Origin: Erysipelotrichaceae bacterium
GTDB taxonomy: Bacteria > Bacillota_I > Bacilli_A > RFN20 > CAG-826
Assembly (NCBI GenBank): GCA_020633795.1
Contig: JACKCX010000006.1
Location: 50,959-114,958, forward strand
DNA: 64,000 nt
Direction: 5' to 3'
Below, piece after piece: positions 56,298-64,000 of this stretch; position 1 is the first letter of the stretch; each line of letters begins with the position of its first letter. The position numbers and the translations under genes were made by a program. Under the pieces are notes generated by a model. That model searched no databases. It had not been told where the DNA came from and saw only the letters and a program-made list of their open reading frames with translations.

Positions 56298-56603
56298 ATG
56301 AATTTAGTTAAAGGCGATAAAGTTATCGTCATCGCTGGCCGTGATAAAGGCAAAAGTGGTGTCATTCAAAAAGTCATCCCTGAGCTCAATCGCGTCGTCG
56401 TTGAAAACGTTAACGTCCGCAAAAAGCACAAGAAACCAACTCAAGCTAATCCAGAAGGTTCCATCATGGAAGTTTATGCTCCTATCGATGCCAGCAATGT
56501 GATGCTTGAAGATCCCAAGACCAAGAAACCAACCCGCGTTGGTCACAAGATGGTCAAGGGCAAAAAAGTCCGCTTCGCGAAGAAGAGCGGACAGACGCTA
56601 TAA
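56298..56603 (+). CDS. rplX: 50S ribosomal protein L24
   Basis: A 101-residue L24, an assembly initiator with an N-terminal KOW motif ([17 protein letters not shown]) and [18 protein letters not shown] precedes the ATG. Confidence 0.97.
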   Translation: MNLVKGDKVIVIAGRDKGKSGVIQKVIPELNRVVVENVNVRKKHKKPTQANPEGSIMEVYAPIDASNVMLEDPKTKKPTRVGHKMVKGKKVRFAKKSGQTL

Positions 56604-56616
56604 GGAGGAATTAGTT

Positions 56617-57351
56617 ATGGTCGAAGAAGAAAAAGTTGTCAAAAAACCAGCCGCTAAGAAACCCGCTAGCGCCGCTAAGAAACCTGCCGCCCCTAAAGCT
56701 GCTCCTGTGAAGGAAGAAGTCAAAGTCGCGGAAGTAAAAGAAGAAAAAGCCCCAGTTGCCAAAAAGCCAAGTGCTAAAAAAGCCGCTGGTGGACATAAGG
56801 CAGCGAAAGTTGCCAATCGTCTCCATGTTCGCTATGAGAGTGAAATGAAAAAAGCTTTGCTTGAACAATTCCACTATTCATCTGTAATGGAGATTCCTAA
56901 TCTTAGTAAGATTGTCATCAACATCGGAGTTGGCGATGCCACTCAAGATGCCAAACGCTTGGAAGAAGCGGTCGCGGAATTAACATTGATCACGGGTCAA
57001 AAACCCATCATTACCAAAGCCAAAAAATCCATTGCGACTTTCAAATTAAGAGAGGGACAAGAAATTGGCTGCAAGGTCACTTTAAGAGGTTTAAGAATGT
57101 GGGACTTCTTTGATAAGTTAGTCTCCATTGCTCTCCCTCGTGTCCGTGACTTCCGCGGTGTTTCTCGAAACGCCTTTGATGGACGTGGAAACTACACCCT
57201 CGGAATCAAGGAACAATTAATCTTCCCGGAGATTGATTATGATAAGGTGGCCAAAGTTCGTGGCATGGATATCGTCGTGGTGACCACGGCGAAAACGGAT
57301 AAGGAAGCTTACTCATTACTTGAATTATTGGGTATGCCCTTCCATAGATAG
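56617..57351 (+). CDS. rplE: 50S ribosomal protein L5 with long N-terminal extension
   Basis: L5 contacts 5S rRNA and the P-site tRNA. The conserved part starts near residue 67 ([17 protein letters not shown]) and ends [13 protein letters not shown]. It is preceded by about 65 residues of Lys/Ala/Pro and Glu blocks ([15 protein letters not shown] pattern). ATG 56617 follows AAGGAGG with good spacing; a longer reading from 56506 overlaps rplX and is rejected. 244 residues against about 180. Confidence 0.95.
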   Translation: MVEEEKVVKKPAAKKPASAAKKPAAPKAAPVKEEVKVAEVKEEKAPVAKKPSAKKAAGGHKAAKVANRLHVRYESEMKKALLEQFHYSSVMEIPNLSKIVINIGVGDATQDAKRLEEAVAELTLITGQKPIITKAKKSIATFKLREGQEIGCKVTLRGLRMWDFFDKLVSIALPRVRDFRGVSRNAFDGRGNYTLGIKEQLIFPEIDYDKVAKVRGMDIVVVTTAKTDKEAYSLLELLGMPFHR

Positions 57352-57365
57352 AAAGGAGAACTAAC

Positions 57366-57551
57366 ATGGCAAAAACAAGTCAAAAAATTCGTCAATCAAG
57401 ACCCCAAAAGTTTAAGGTTAGAGAATATACTCGTTGTGAACGTTGTGGACGTCCTCATTCTGTCTATTCTAAATTCCATTTATGCCGTATTTGTTTGCGT
57501 GAACTCGCCTATAAGGGTGAGATTCCCGGCATGAAGAAATCATCTTGGTAA
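57366..57551 (+). CDS. rpsN: 30S ribosomal protein S14, zinc-binding type
   Basis: A 61-residue S14 of the zinc-containing form: CERCGRP and CRIC supply four cysteines. AAAGGAG precedes the ATG. Ends with the conserved [11 protein letters not shown]. Confidence 0.97.
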   Translation: MAKTSQKIRQSRPQKFKVREYTRCERCGRPHSVYSKFHLCRICLRELAYKGEIPGMKKSSW

Positions 57552-57572
57552 AAAGGAGGATATCGATTAATT

Positions 57573-57965
57573 ATGATGACTGATCCAATCGCGGATATGC
57601 TGACAAGAATCCGCAATGCTAATCAATTACAATACGAAACTGTCAAAATGCCTTCTAGCAAGATGAAAGCGGAAATTGCCAAGATCTTAAAAGAAGAAGG
57701 CTTCATCGTCGATTACAAAATCAAAGGTGAAGTGAAAAAGGAATTATCAATTTCTTTAAAATACGCTAGTGATGGCACAAAAGTTATCTCTGGTGTCAAA
57801 AAAATCTCTAAACCCGGCTTACGCGTTAATGTGGGAGCGGAAAAACTTCCTCGCGTTTTAAAAGGTTTAGGTATTGCTATTATTTCCACCTCGCAAGGTG
57901 TTATGACTGACGCAAAAGCCAGAACACTCGGCATCGGTGGTGAAGTAATCGCTTATGTTTGGTAG
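57573..57965 (+). CDS. rpsH: 30S ribosomal protein S8
   Basis: A 130-residue S8 with [14 protein letters not shown] and [14 protein letters not shown]8 binds the central domain of 16S rRNA and represses the spc operon in Escherichia coli. Two ATGs are adjacent (57573 and 57576). AAAGGAGG lies 12-15 bases upstream. Confidence 0.97.
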   Translation: MMTDPIADMLTRIRNANQLQYETVKMPSSKMKAEIAKILKEEGFIVDYKIKGEVKKELSISLKYASDGTKVISGVKKISKPGLRVNVGAEKLPRVLKGLGIAIISTSQGVMTDAKARTLGIGGEVIAYVW

Positions 57966-57976
57966 GAGGAAGAAAT

Positions 57977-58522
57977 ATGTCTCGTATTGGAAATAAACAT
58001 ATTGAAATCCCTGCTGGTGTTACAGTAGACATCAAACCAGGTACCATGCACGTCAAAGGCCCAAAAGGTGAAGAAGACGTCATGCTCAATTCTGGCATTG
58101 AAGTTAAAGTCGATGGTCAAATCATGACCTTCACTCGTCTCAATGAAGAAAAGCAAACCAAACAAAATCATGGCACGACTCGCGCCAACGTCTATAATGC
58201 CATTGTGGGTGTGACTGAAGGTTTCAAAAAAGTTCTTGAAATGGTCGGTATCGGATATAAAGCTCAGTTAAAAGGCCAAGCCGTTGAACTATGGGCTGGA
58301 TATAGCCACACCGTCATTATCGAACCAGAAGCTGGAGTCGCTATCAAAATTATTGATCCCACTCACATCGAAGTCTCTGGTATCAATAAACAAGCTGTTG
58401 GCCAGACCGCTGCTCTTATCCGCGGTGTCCGCCCACCGGAGCCATATCTTGGCAAAGGTATTCGTTATAAAGGCGAATTTGTGGCCACCAAAGAAGGCAA
58501 ACGTGCCACCGCTAAAGCTTAA
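57977..58522 (+). CDS. rplF: 50S ribosomal protein L6
   Basis: A 181-residue L6 near the factor-binding site, starting MSRIGNKHIEIPAGV, with EPYLGKGIRYKGE near the end. ATG 57977 follows AGGAGG; the reading from 57959 would include that site. Confidence 0.97.
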   Translation: MSRIGNKHIEIPAGVTVDIKPGTMHVKGPKGEEDVMLNSGIEVKVDGQIMTFTRLNEEKQTKQNHGTTRANVYNAIVGVTEGFKKVLEMVGIGYKAQLKGQAVELWAGYSHTVIIEPEAGVAIKIIDPTHIEVSGINKQAVGQTAALIRGVRPPEPYLGKGIRYKGEFVATKEGKRATAKA

Positions 58523-58542
58523 TAGAAAGGTAGGAAGTAGTA

Positions 58543-58899
58543 ATGGTTAATAAAGAATCTAAAAACATCTCACGTGTGAGACGTCACGCTCGTGTCAGAG
58601 CCAAAATTTCCGGCACAGCTCTCAAACCAAGATTATGTGTCTATCGTTCTAATAAGAATATCGAAGCACAACTCATCGACGATGTAAAAGGCGTCACTTT
58701 AGTGAGTTCGTCATCAGTCGCTTTAAAACTCGACAATGGCAACAATATTGAAGGGGCCAAACTCGTCGGCAAAGATATCGCTGAAAAAGCGATAGCGAAA
58801 AAAATTAAAACCATCGTTTTTGACCGCTCTGGTTATATTTACCATGGCCGTGTCAAAGCGTTAGCAGAAGCCGCTCGTGAAGCTGGCTTAGTATTCTAA
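58543..58899 (+). CDS. rplR: 50S ribosomal protein L18
   Basis: A 118-residue L18 that binds 5S rRNA with L5. [16 protein letters not shown] and the C-terminal [20 protein letters not shown] are conserved. AAAGGTAGGA precedes the ATG. Confidence 0.97.
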   Translation: MVNKESKNISRVRRHARVRAKISGTALKPRLCVYRSNKNIEAQLIDDVKGVTLVSSSSVALKLDNGNNIEGAKLVGKDIAEKAIAKKIKTIVFDRSGYIYHGRVKALAEAAREAGLVF

Positions 58900-58912
58900 G
58901 GAGGAATGGACA

Positions 58913-59554
58913 GTGGAAGAAGAAAAGAAAATCGTCGCGGCAGAAGAAGAATCTGCCCCAACTGAAAATTCTAGCGAAGAAGCAACCAAGTCAGAAGATC
59001 AACGCGGTTCTCGTCGCCCTGGTGATCGTCGCCCTCGTGGTGATCGCCGTGGTGGACGTCCTGGTCAAAGACGTGATCGCCGTGTCGAACCAAAAGAATT
59101 CGAAGATCGCGTCGTCTTTATCAATCGAGTTAGCAAAACGGTCAAAGGTGGACGTCGTATGAAATTCACCGCCCTCGTCGCCATTGGCGATCGCAAGGGT
59201 CGTTATGGTTTCGCTGTTGGCAAAGCGGCGGAAGTTCCGGATGCCATTAAGAAAGCGACGGAAGCGGCTAAGAAAAATCTCCATAAGATTCATCTTGTGA
59301 AAGGTTCAACCTTATCCCATGAAGTGATTGGTAAATTTGGAGCCTGCAATGTTTATTTAAAACCCGCTCCTGAAGGTACAGGAATTATCGCTGGCGGACC
59401 TGTCCGTGCGATTCTTGAATTAGCAGGTGTGCAAAATGTTTGCTCCAAAGTTTATGGCAGTCGTGCGGCAATTAATATCGTCCGTGCTACTAGCCAAGGA
59501 CTAGATAACCTCAAGAGCTACAAAGAGATGAAAGTCTTGCGTGGCAAAGAATAA
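58913..59554 (+). CDS. rpsE: 30S ribosomal protein S5 with acidic and Arg/Gly-rich N-terminus
   Basis: S5 acts in decoding accuracy. The conserved part ([20 protein letters not shown]) begins near residue 60. Before it come about 28 acidic residues and about 30 residues rich in Arg and Gly ([15 protein letters not shown]), giving 213 residues against about 165. The start is GTG 58913, eight bases after AAGGAGG; the nearby ATG at 58906 is out of frame. Confidence 0.95.
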   Translation: MEEEKKIVAAEEESAPTENSSEEATKSEDQRGSRRPGDRRPRGDRRGGRPGQRRDRRVEPKEFEDRVVFINRVSKTVKGGRRMKFTALVAIGDRKGRYGFAVGKAAEVPDAIKKATEAAKKNLHKIHLVKGSTLSHEVIGKFGACNVYLKPAPEGTGIIAGGPVRAILELAGVQNVCSKVYGSRAAINIVRATSQGLDNLKSYKEMKVLRGKE

Positions 59555-59592
59555 TTGTTGTTAATCAACAAAGAGAAAAAGGAGGTGCACTT

Positions 59593-60033
59593 ATGAAATT
59601 GCATAATCTTAAAGCAACCGAAGGCTCTCGACAAGAAGCTTACCGCAAAGGCCGCGGTCTTGGTTCCGGCAATGGTAAAACCGCTGGAAAAGGACAAAAA
59701 GGTCAAAACTCTCGTAGTGGTGGTGGCGTTAGTCTGGGCTTTGAAGGTGGTCAATTACCTCTCTTCAGAGCGTTGCCAAAACGTGGCTTTAAAAATGTAA
59801 ATCATATCAATTATGCGACCATCAACGTTTCCGTCTTAGATAAATTCGCCGACGGCACGGTGGTTACTCCAGCCTTATTGAAAGAAAATGGTCTGCTCAA
59901 AAAAGACTATAAAGGTTTAAAAGTTTTAGGAGGAGGGTCTTTAACCAAGAGTCTCACTGTTCAAGCTCAAGCCTTTAGTAAAACAGCAGAAGCAGCTATC
60001 ACTAAAGCTGGTGGCAAAATTGAGGTGATCTAA
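59593..60033 (+). CDS. rplO: 50S ribosomal protein L15
   Basis: A 146-residue L15 with the N-terminal [15 protein letters not shown], and [25 protein letters not shown] precedes the ATG. rpmD (L30), which usually lies between rpsE and rplO, is absent: only 38 bases separate the two genes. Confidence 0.97.
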   Translation: MKLHNLKATEGSRQEAYRKGRGLGSGNGKTAGKGQKGQNSRSGGGVSLGFEGGQLPLFRALPKRGFKNVNHINYATINVSVLDKFADGTVVTPALLKENGLLKKDYKGLKVLGGGSLTKSLTVQAQAFSKTAEAAITKAGGKIEVI

Positions 60034-60034
60034 C

Positions 60035-61399
60035 ATGAAAAAGCTTGGATCGATTCTCAAAAATAAAGATATTATGAGCCGTATCTTATTTACGGTTCTC
60101 ATTCTCTTTGTCTTCCGTATCGGTGCGCAAATTACGGTCCCTGGTGTTGACACCAGTGGTATTACCGATGCGGTCAGCACAAATAGTGCTCTCTCCCTAA
60201 TGAACTTATTAGGTGGAGGCACCTTACAAACCTTCTCCATCTTCGCTCTCGGCGTCTCTCCCTATATTACCGCACAGATCATCATCCAACTTTTAGCGGC
60301 TGATGTCTTACCGGCTCTCTCGGATTTACGTCGTCAAGGTCAACATGGCCGAAAGAAAATGGAAATGGCTAACCGTTATTTAACTTTAATGTTAGGTGCG
60401 GTTCAAGCTTATGGCATTATCAAAACCATTGAAAACTCCACAGAAGTTTCATTTATCAACGCGGCGAGCGGTTATGAGTGGCTTCAATACCTCTACATCA
60501 TTATCGTGATGTTAGCCGGAGCGATGATGGTGATGTGGCTCGGTGACCAAATCTCGGTGAAGGGTATCGGAAATGGTATTTCCATGATCATCTTCGCGGG
60601 TATTGTGTGTTCGTTGCCCAGTCAGATTAGTAATGCTTTTGCGCTCTGGGTCGTCGACTCAATGGGTATCTCCGATGCCGCTCAAATTGCGGGGACCTTC
60701 GAATTTATCCTTTATATATTGAGTTTCTTGCTCATCGTGGCGTTTGTGACGTTCATCGAACTATCCAAACGCAAGATTCCGGTTCAACATGCTGGAAAAG
60801 GTGGTGGTCAAACACCATCGATGGCGCGAGCCAGTTTCTTACCCATCAAAATTAATCCCGCCGGTGTCATTCCTGTCATCTTCGCGAGTTCAATTATGAT
60901 GGCTCCTAGCGTGGTCAATGCCTTCTTAGGTGGCGATAGTGGCGCTAGTTGGCTCGATATATTCACCAGCTCAAAACTGACGAATATGGGAAATGGGGCG
61001 TATATGCCGTGGGGACTGATTATTTATATCGTGCTCACCTTCGCCTTCACCTATTTCTACGCTAATGTTCAAATTAATCCACAACAGATGGCGGAGAACT
61101 TCCAAAAGAACGGCAGTTACATTCCGGGTATTCGCCCAGGAATTGAAACGGAACGTTATGTAAGAAAAGTTCTTAACCGGGTCTGTTTTATTGGAGCGAT
61201 TGCCCTCTCGGCTATTGCTGCCCTTCCTTCGATCTTAAGTTTGACCATCTTTAAAGATTACACGTCATTATCTTATGCTATCGGCGGAACAGGACTGATC
61301 ATCGTCGTTGGTGTCGCGCTCGAAATTAACAGTCAAATCGATGGTTTACTAGCTGGTAAATCATTTGATGAGGTTGTGGCAAGTGGAGGACAGTTTTAA
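60035..61399 (+). CDS. secY: Protein translocase channel subunit SecY
   Basis: The channel of the Sec translocon. The 454-residue protein has ten predicted membrane helices, the plug region after the first (GVDTSGITDAV), and the cytoplasmic ELSKRKIPVQHAGK and ENFQKNGSYIPGIRPG loops that contact SecA and the ribosome. It starts one base after rplO and overlaps adk by one base. Confidence 0.98.
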   Translation: MKKLGSILKNKDIMSRILFTVLILFVFRIGAQITVPGVDTSGITDAVSTNSALSLMNLLGGGTLQTFSIFALGVSPYITAQIIIQLLAADVLPALSDLRRQGQHGRKKMEMANRYLTLMLGAVQAYGIIKTIENSTEVSFINAASGYEWLQYLYIIIVMLAGAMMVMWLGDQISVKGIGNGISMIIFAGIVCSLPSQISNAFALWVVDSMGISDAAQIAGTFEFILYILSFLLIVAFVTFIELSKRKIPVQHAGKGGGQTPSMARASFLPIKINPAGVIPVIFASSIMMAPSVVNAFLGGDSGASWLDIFTSSKLTNMGNGAYMPWGLIIYIVLTFAFTYFYANVQINPQQMAENFQKNGSYIPGIRPGIETERYVRKVLNRVCFIGAIALSAIAALPSILSLTIFKDYTSLSYAIGGTGLIIVVGVALEINSQIDGLLAGKSFDEVVASGGQF

Positions 61400-62052
61400 T
61401 GCTTAAAAACATCATTTTAATGGGCCCACCAGGGGCTGGCAAGGGAACTCTTGCTAAACAACTGAAAGTCGCTCATCAATTAGTTCATATTTCTACGGGA
61501 GATATGTTCCGTGAAGCGATTAAAACCGGCACGCCACTTGGCAAACTCGCTCAGTCATTCATCGCACGTGGTGATCTCGTCCCTGATGATGTCACGATTG
61601 GCATCGTCAAAGATCGATTATCGCAAGATGATTGTGCGAACGGATTTCTTCTCGATGGCTTTCCTCGGACTTTAGTGCAAGCTGAAGCTCTCGATGGATT
61701 AGCTAAGCAAATCCAACGTCCCATCGAAATTGTCGTCAATCTCGAATGTGACGAAAACGAACTCATTCGCCGGATTACCGGTCGACGAGTTTGCAAAAAC
61801 TGTGGCACTCCTTACCACATCGATACCATGAAGCCAAAAGTGGAAGGTATCTGTGATGTCTGTGGTGGGCCACTCATCCAAAGACCGGACGATAACGAAG
61901 AAGCGTTTAAAGTTCGTCTTGGACATTATCTTCATGACACGAAACCGTTATTGGATTACTACGAAGCCAAAGGCCTCCTAGTCAACTTCAATTCTTTAGT
62001 GGGTAGTGAAGAACTATTCGATGAAGTAAGTTTATTTCTGAAGAGCAAATAA
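61399..62052 (+). CDS. adk: Adenylate kinase
   Basis: Interconverts AMP plus ATP with two ADP. The 217-residue protein has the P-loop GPPGAGKGT, FLLDGFPRT, and a zinc-binding LID domain with CKNCGTPYH and CDVCG. The stop of secY overlaps its start codon. Confidence 0.98.
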   Translation: MLKNIILMGPPGAGKGTLAKQLKVAHQLVHISTGDMFREAIKTGTPLGKLAQSFIARGDLVPDDVTIGIVKDRLSQDDCANGFLLDGFPRTLVQAEALDGLAKQIQRPIEIVVNLECDENELIRRITGRRVCKNCGTPYHIDTMKPKVEGICDVCGGPLIQRPDDNEEAFKVRLGHYLHDTKPLLDYYEAKGLLVNFNSLVGSEELFDEVSLFLKSK

Positions 62053-62055
62053 AAT

Positions 62056-62817
62056 ATGATTATTGTCAAATCTCCTCGCGAAATCACGTTGATGAAACAA
62101 GCTGGTTATGTCGTGGGTCTCGTCTTTAAAACTTTAGAGGGTGAAATTCACGCTGGCATGTCGACTCTAGATATCGACACGATTGTCGAAAAAGTGATGC
62201 GCGACAACGATTGCATCCCCGCTGAAAAAGGCTATTATGGCTTTCCTGGCTCGGCTTGTGTATCGGTTAATGAAACTCTCATTCATGGGATCCCTTCTAG
62301 CAAGATTATTCTTCATGAAGGCGATATTGTTTCGGTGGATATTGTGGCAACTTATCAAGGCTATTCCGCTGATGCGTGCCGTACCTTTGCGGTCGGCACC
62401 ATCACCGAGAGAGCTCGCCGCTTAATCGAAGTCACCAAGCAATCGTTCTTTGAAGGAGTGAAATTAATCGCTCCCGGAGTTCATCTTGGCGACATCAGTG
62501 AAGCGATTCAGAAATACAACGAAAGTCATGGTTATAGTGTCGTTCGCGACTATACAGGACACGGAATCGGCGCGCATATGCACGAAGATCCCTCCATCCC
62601 CAATTATGGGAAAGCTCAAACGGGTCCTCTCCTCGAACCAGGAATGACCTTAGCGATTGAGCCGATGGTCTTAGAAGGTCGCAAAGATGTTCGCACGCTC
62701 GGCGATGGCTGGACGGTGAAGAGTAAAGACGGTAAATTGACCGCTCACTACGAAAACACTGTCATTGTCACGGAAAGTGGCTACGAAATTATTACCATGT
62801 ACGAAGGAGAAAATTAA
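62056..62817 (+). CDS. map: Methionine aminopeptidase, type I
   Basis: Removes the initiator methionine from new proteins. The 253 residues carry the dimetal ligands: [20 protein letters not shown] holds both aspartates, [12 protein letters not shown] the histidine, EPMV and the final YENTVIVTE the glutamates. It follows adk by three bases. Confidence 0.97.
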   Translation: MIIVKSPREITLMKQAGYVVGLVFKTLEGEIHAGMSTLDIDTIVEKVMRDNDCIPAEKGYYGFPGSACVSVNETLIHGIPSSKIILHEGDIVSVDIVATYQGYSADACRTFAVGTITERARRLIEVTKQSFFEGVKLIAPGVHLGDISEAIQKYNESHGYSVVRDYTGHGIGAHMHEDPSIPNYGKAQTGPLLEPGMTLAIEPMVLEGRKDVRTLGDGWTVKSKDGKLTAHYENTVIVTESGYEIITMYEGEN

Positions 62818-62822
62818 AACTT

Positions 62823-63041
62823 ATGTCCAAAAAAGACGTCATCGAAGTTCAGGCGGTTGTTTCCGAAGTCTTACCTAACGCGATGTTTAGAGTAAAGCTT
62901 GAAAACGGCGTCGTAATTCTGGCTACCGTTTCTGGTAAAATCCGTATGAATTACATACGCATTCTTCCAGGTGATAGAGTTACGGTGGAAATCTCGCCTT
63001 ATGATTTAACACGGGGCCGTATAACATTCCGGTTTAAATAA
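62823..63041 (+). CDS. infA: Translation initiation factor IF-1
   Basis: A 72-residue S1-type OB-fold protein that binds the A site during initiation. [29 protein letters not shown] and the C-terminal [11 protein letters not shown] are conserved. AAGGAGA lies in the end of map. Confidence 0.97.
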   Translation: MSKKDVIEVQAVVSEVLPNAMFRVKLENGVVILATVSGKIRMNYIRILPGDRVTVEISPYDLTRGRITFRFK

Positions 63042-63075
63042 ACCGCAAGAAAAAATTATTTAGGAGGAAAAACTT

Positions 63076-63189
63076 ATGAAAGTCAGACCCTCAGTGAAAC
63101 CGATCTGCCCCAAGTGCAAGGTCATTAGAAGAAATGGCAAAGTTATGGTCATTTGCTCTAATCCAAAGCACAAGCAGAGACAAGGTTAA
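63076..63189 (+). CDS. rpmJ: 50S ribosomal protein L36
   Basis: A 37-residue zinc-binding L36: [17 protein letters not shown], then [13 protein letters not shown] gives the C-C-C-H set. AGGAGG precedes the ATG. It stands between infA and rpsM in the normal order. Confidence 0.95.
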   Translation: MKVRPSVKPICPKCKVIRRNGKVMVICSNPKHKQRQG

Positions 63190-63206
63190 TAGGAGGAAAA
63201 AGAAAT

Positions 63207-63584
63207 ATGGCACGTATTGTTGGTGTTGATATTCCTAACGACAAACCAGTCTGCATCTCTCTTACCTATATTTATGGTATTGGCAGACACACCGCGCAAA
63301 TTATTTGCGATAATGCAAAGATTGCGGGTGGCAAGAGAGTCAAAGATCTTACTGATGAAGAGATTGCTGCTCTTCGTAACGAAATTGCGAAATTTAAAAC
63401 CGAAGGCGATCTCCGCCGTGAAGTAGCTTTAAATATTAAGCGTTTAACCGAAATTAACTGCTACCGTGGCATTCGTCATCGTAAAGGTCTCCCTGTTCGC
63501 GGTCAAAGAACGAAAACCAATGCGCGTACACGCAAAGGTCCACGTAAGACCATCGCGAATAAGAAAGTCGCCCCACAAGGCTAA
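63207..63584 (+). CDS. rpsM: 30S ribosomal protein S13
   Basis: A 125-residue S13 at the subunit interface and P site. Conserved [24 protein letters not shown] and the basic end [18 protein letters not shown] are present. AGGAGG precedes the ATG. Confidence 0.97.
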   Translation: MARIVGVDIPNDKPVCISLTYIYGIGRHTAQIICDNAKIAGGKRVKDLTDEEIAALRNEIAKFKTEGDLRREVALNIKRLTEINCYRGIRHRKGLPVRGQRTKTNARTRKGPRKTIANKKVAPQG

Positions 63585-63605
63585 AGAAAGGAGAAATAAA
63601 GAACA

Positions 63606-63995
63606 ATGGCTAAAAAAACTAGCACCCGTAAAAAGAAAATTAAACGTTCGTTTACGAAAGGTGTCGCCCACATTCATTCTACTTTCAACAACACGATCGT
63701 CACTATCTGTGATGAGCAAGGTAATGCCTTAAGTTGGAGCAGCGCTGGCGCCATGGGATTTAAAGGTGCCAAAAAAGCCACCCCATTTGCTGCTATGCAA
63801 GCCGCTGAAGCGGCGGGTAAAGCGGCTTTTGATCAAGGCATTAGACAAGTCGATGTTGACGTCAAAGGTCCCGGCCCAGGCCGTGAAGGAGCGATTCGTT
63901 CCCTCGCTGTCGCTGGATTGACAGTTTTAAGTATCGTTGATACTACTCCAATCCCCCATAATGGTTGCCGCCCACCCAAACGTCCACGTGGTTAA
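63606..63995 (+). CDS. rpsK: 30S ribosomal protein S11
   Basis: A 129-residue S11 of the platform, with [33 protein letters not shown] and the C-terminal [25 protein letters not shown] precedes the ATG. The window ends five bases after its stop; rpoA is expected next. Confidence 0.97.
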   Translation: MAKKTSTRKKKIKRSFTKGVAHIHSTFNNTIVTICDEQGNALSWSSAGAMGFKGAKKATPFAAMQAAEAAGKAAFDQGIRQVDVDVKGPGPGREGAIRSLAVAGLTVLSIVDTTPIPHNGCRPPKRPRG

Positions 63996-64000
63996 TTTAG

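Overview
The window comes from the chromosome of a low-GC member of the Bacillota (class Bacilli in the broad sense, near the Erysipelotrichales/Acholeplasmatales/RF39 side). The evidence is the gene content and order: ricT-holB-tmk, recR-ybaB-dnaX, prfA-prmC, comFA-comFC, secA-prfB, YitT, a YolD/UvrX-type polymerase pair and the S10-spc-alpha ribosomal cluster. The genetic code is the standard bacterial one: RF2 is present and carries its usual in-frame UGA frameshift. The exact genus cannot be fixed from this sequence alone.

Layout. 1-6.2 kb (minus strand): an information-processing operon dnaX-ybaB-recR-tmk-holB-ricT-rsmI. 6.2-17.4 kb (plus): prfA-prmC-rpiB, comFA-comFC, secA-prfB (with a programmed +1 frameshift), a YitT-family membrane protein, uvrB and secG. 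17.4-22.9 kb: small membrane proteins, an M29 aminopeptidase, a Y-family polymerase with its YolD-like partner, and rmuC. 22.9-30.3 kb: a stretch of gene remnants. An alkaline-phosphatase-family protein, two small membrane proteins, LemA, a TPM-domain protein, an N5-(carboxyethyl)ornithine synthase-like protein, arginase and alanine racemase all carry several frameshifts or stops. An intact tRNA-Ala(CGC) and an intact ferritin gene lie among them. 30.3-43 kb: GNAT enzymes, a GNAT/RimK-like ATP-grasp fusion, formate-THF ligase, a secreted Ig-like/metallo-beta-lactamase protein, glycosyltransferase, PlsC, Sfp-type PPTase, DegV and an alpha/beta hydrolase. 41.9-46.5 kb: nucleoside hydrolase, ribokinase, peptidase T and PRPP synthetase. 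46.55-49.9 kb: a queuosine salvage cluster (queT, tgt, queA, queH) headed by a preQ1-I riboswitch. 50.05-64 kb: the S10/spc/alpha ribosomal operon from rpsJ to rpsK, including secY, adk, map, infA and rpmJ, without rpmD.

How the parts work together. Nucleoside hydrolase, ribokinase and PRPP synthetase form a path from nucleosides to ribose-5-phosphate and PRPP. QueT, Tgt, QueA and QueH make a compact route from an imported deazapurine to queuosine in tRNA, with the transporter controlled by its own riboswitch. The decayed synthase and arginase genes are adjacent and may have formed an ornithine-consuming and ornithine-producing pair that has been lost.

The most notable observations are the clustered gene decay around a preserved ferritin and tRNA, long Lys/Ala/Glu-rich tails on at least six ribosomal proteins, the preQ1 riboswitch, several promoters placed so close to start codons that the mRNAs would be nearly leaderless, a dnaX slippery site, a comFA start codon inside a terminator-like hairpin, and a secreted ComEC-like metallo-beta-lactamase protein. 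I did not find an obviously new multi-gene system, CRISPR array, transposon or prophage.
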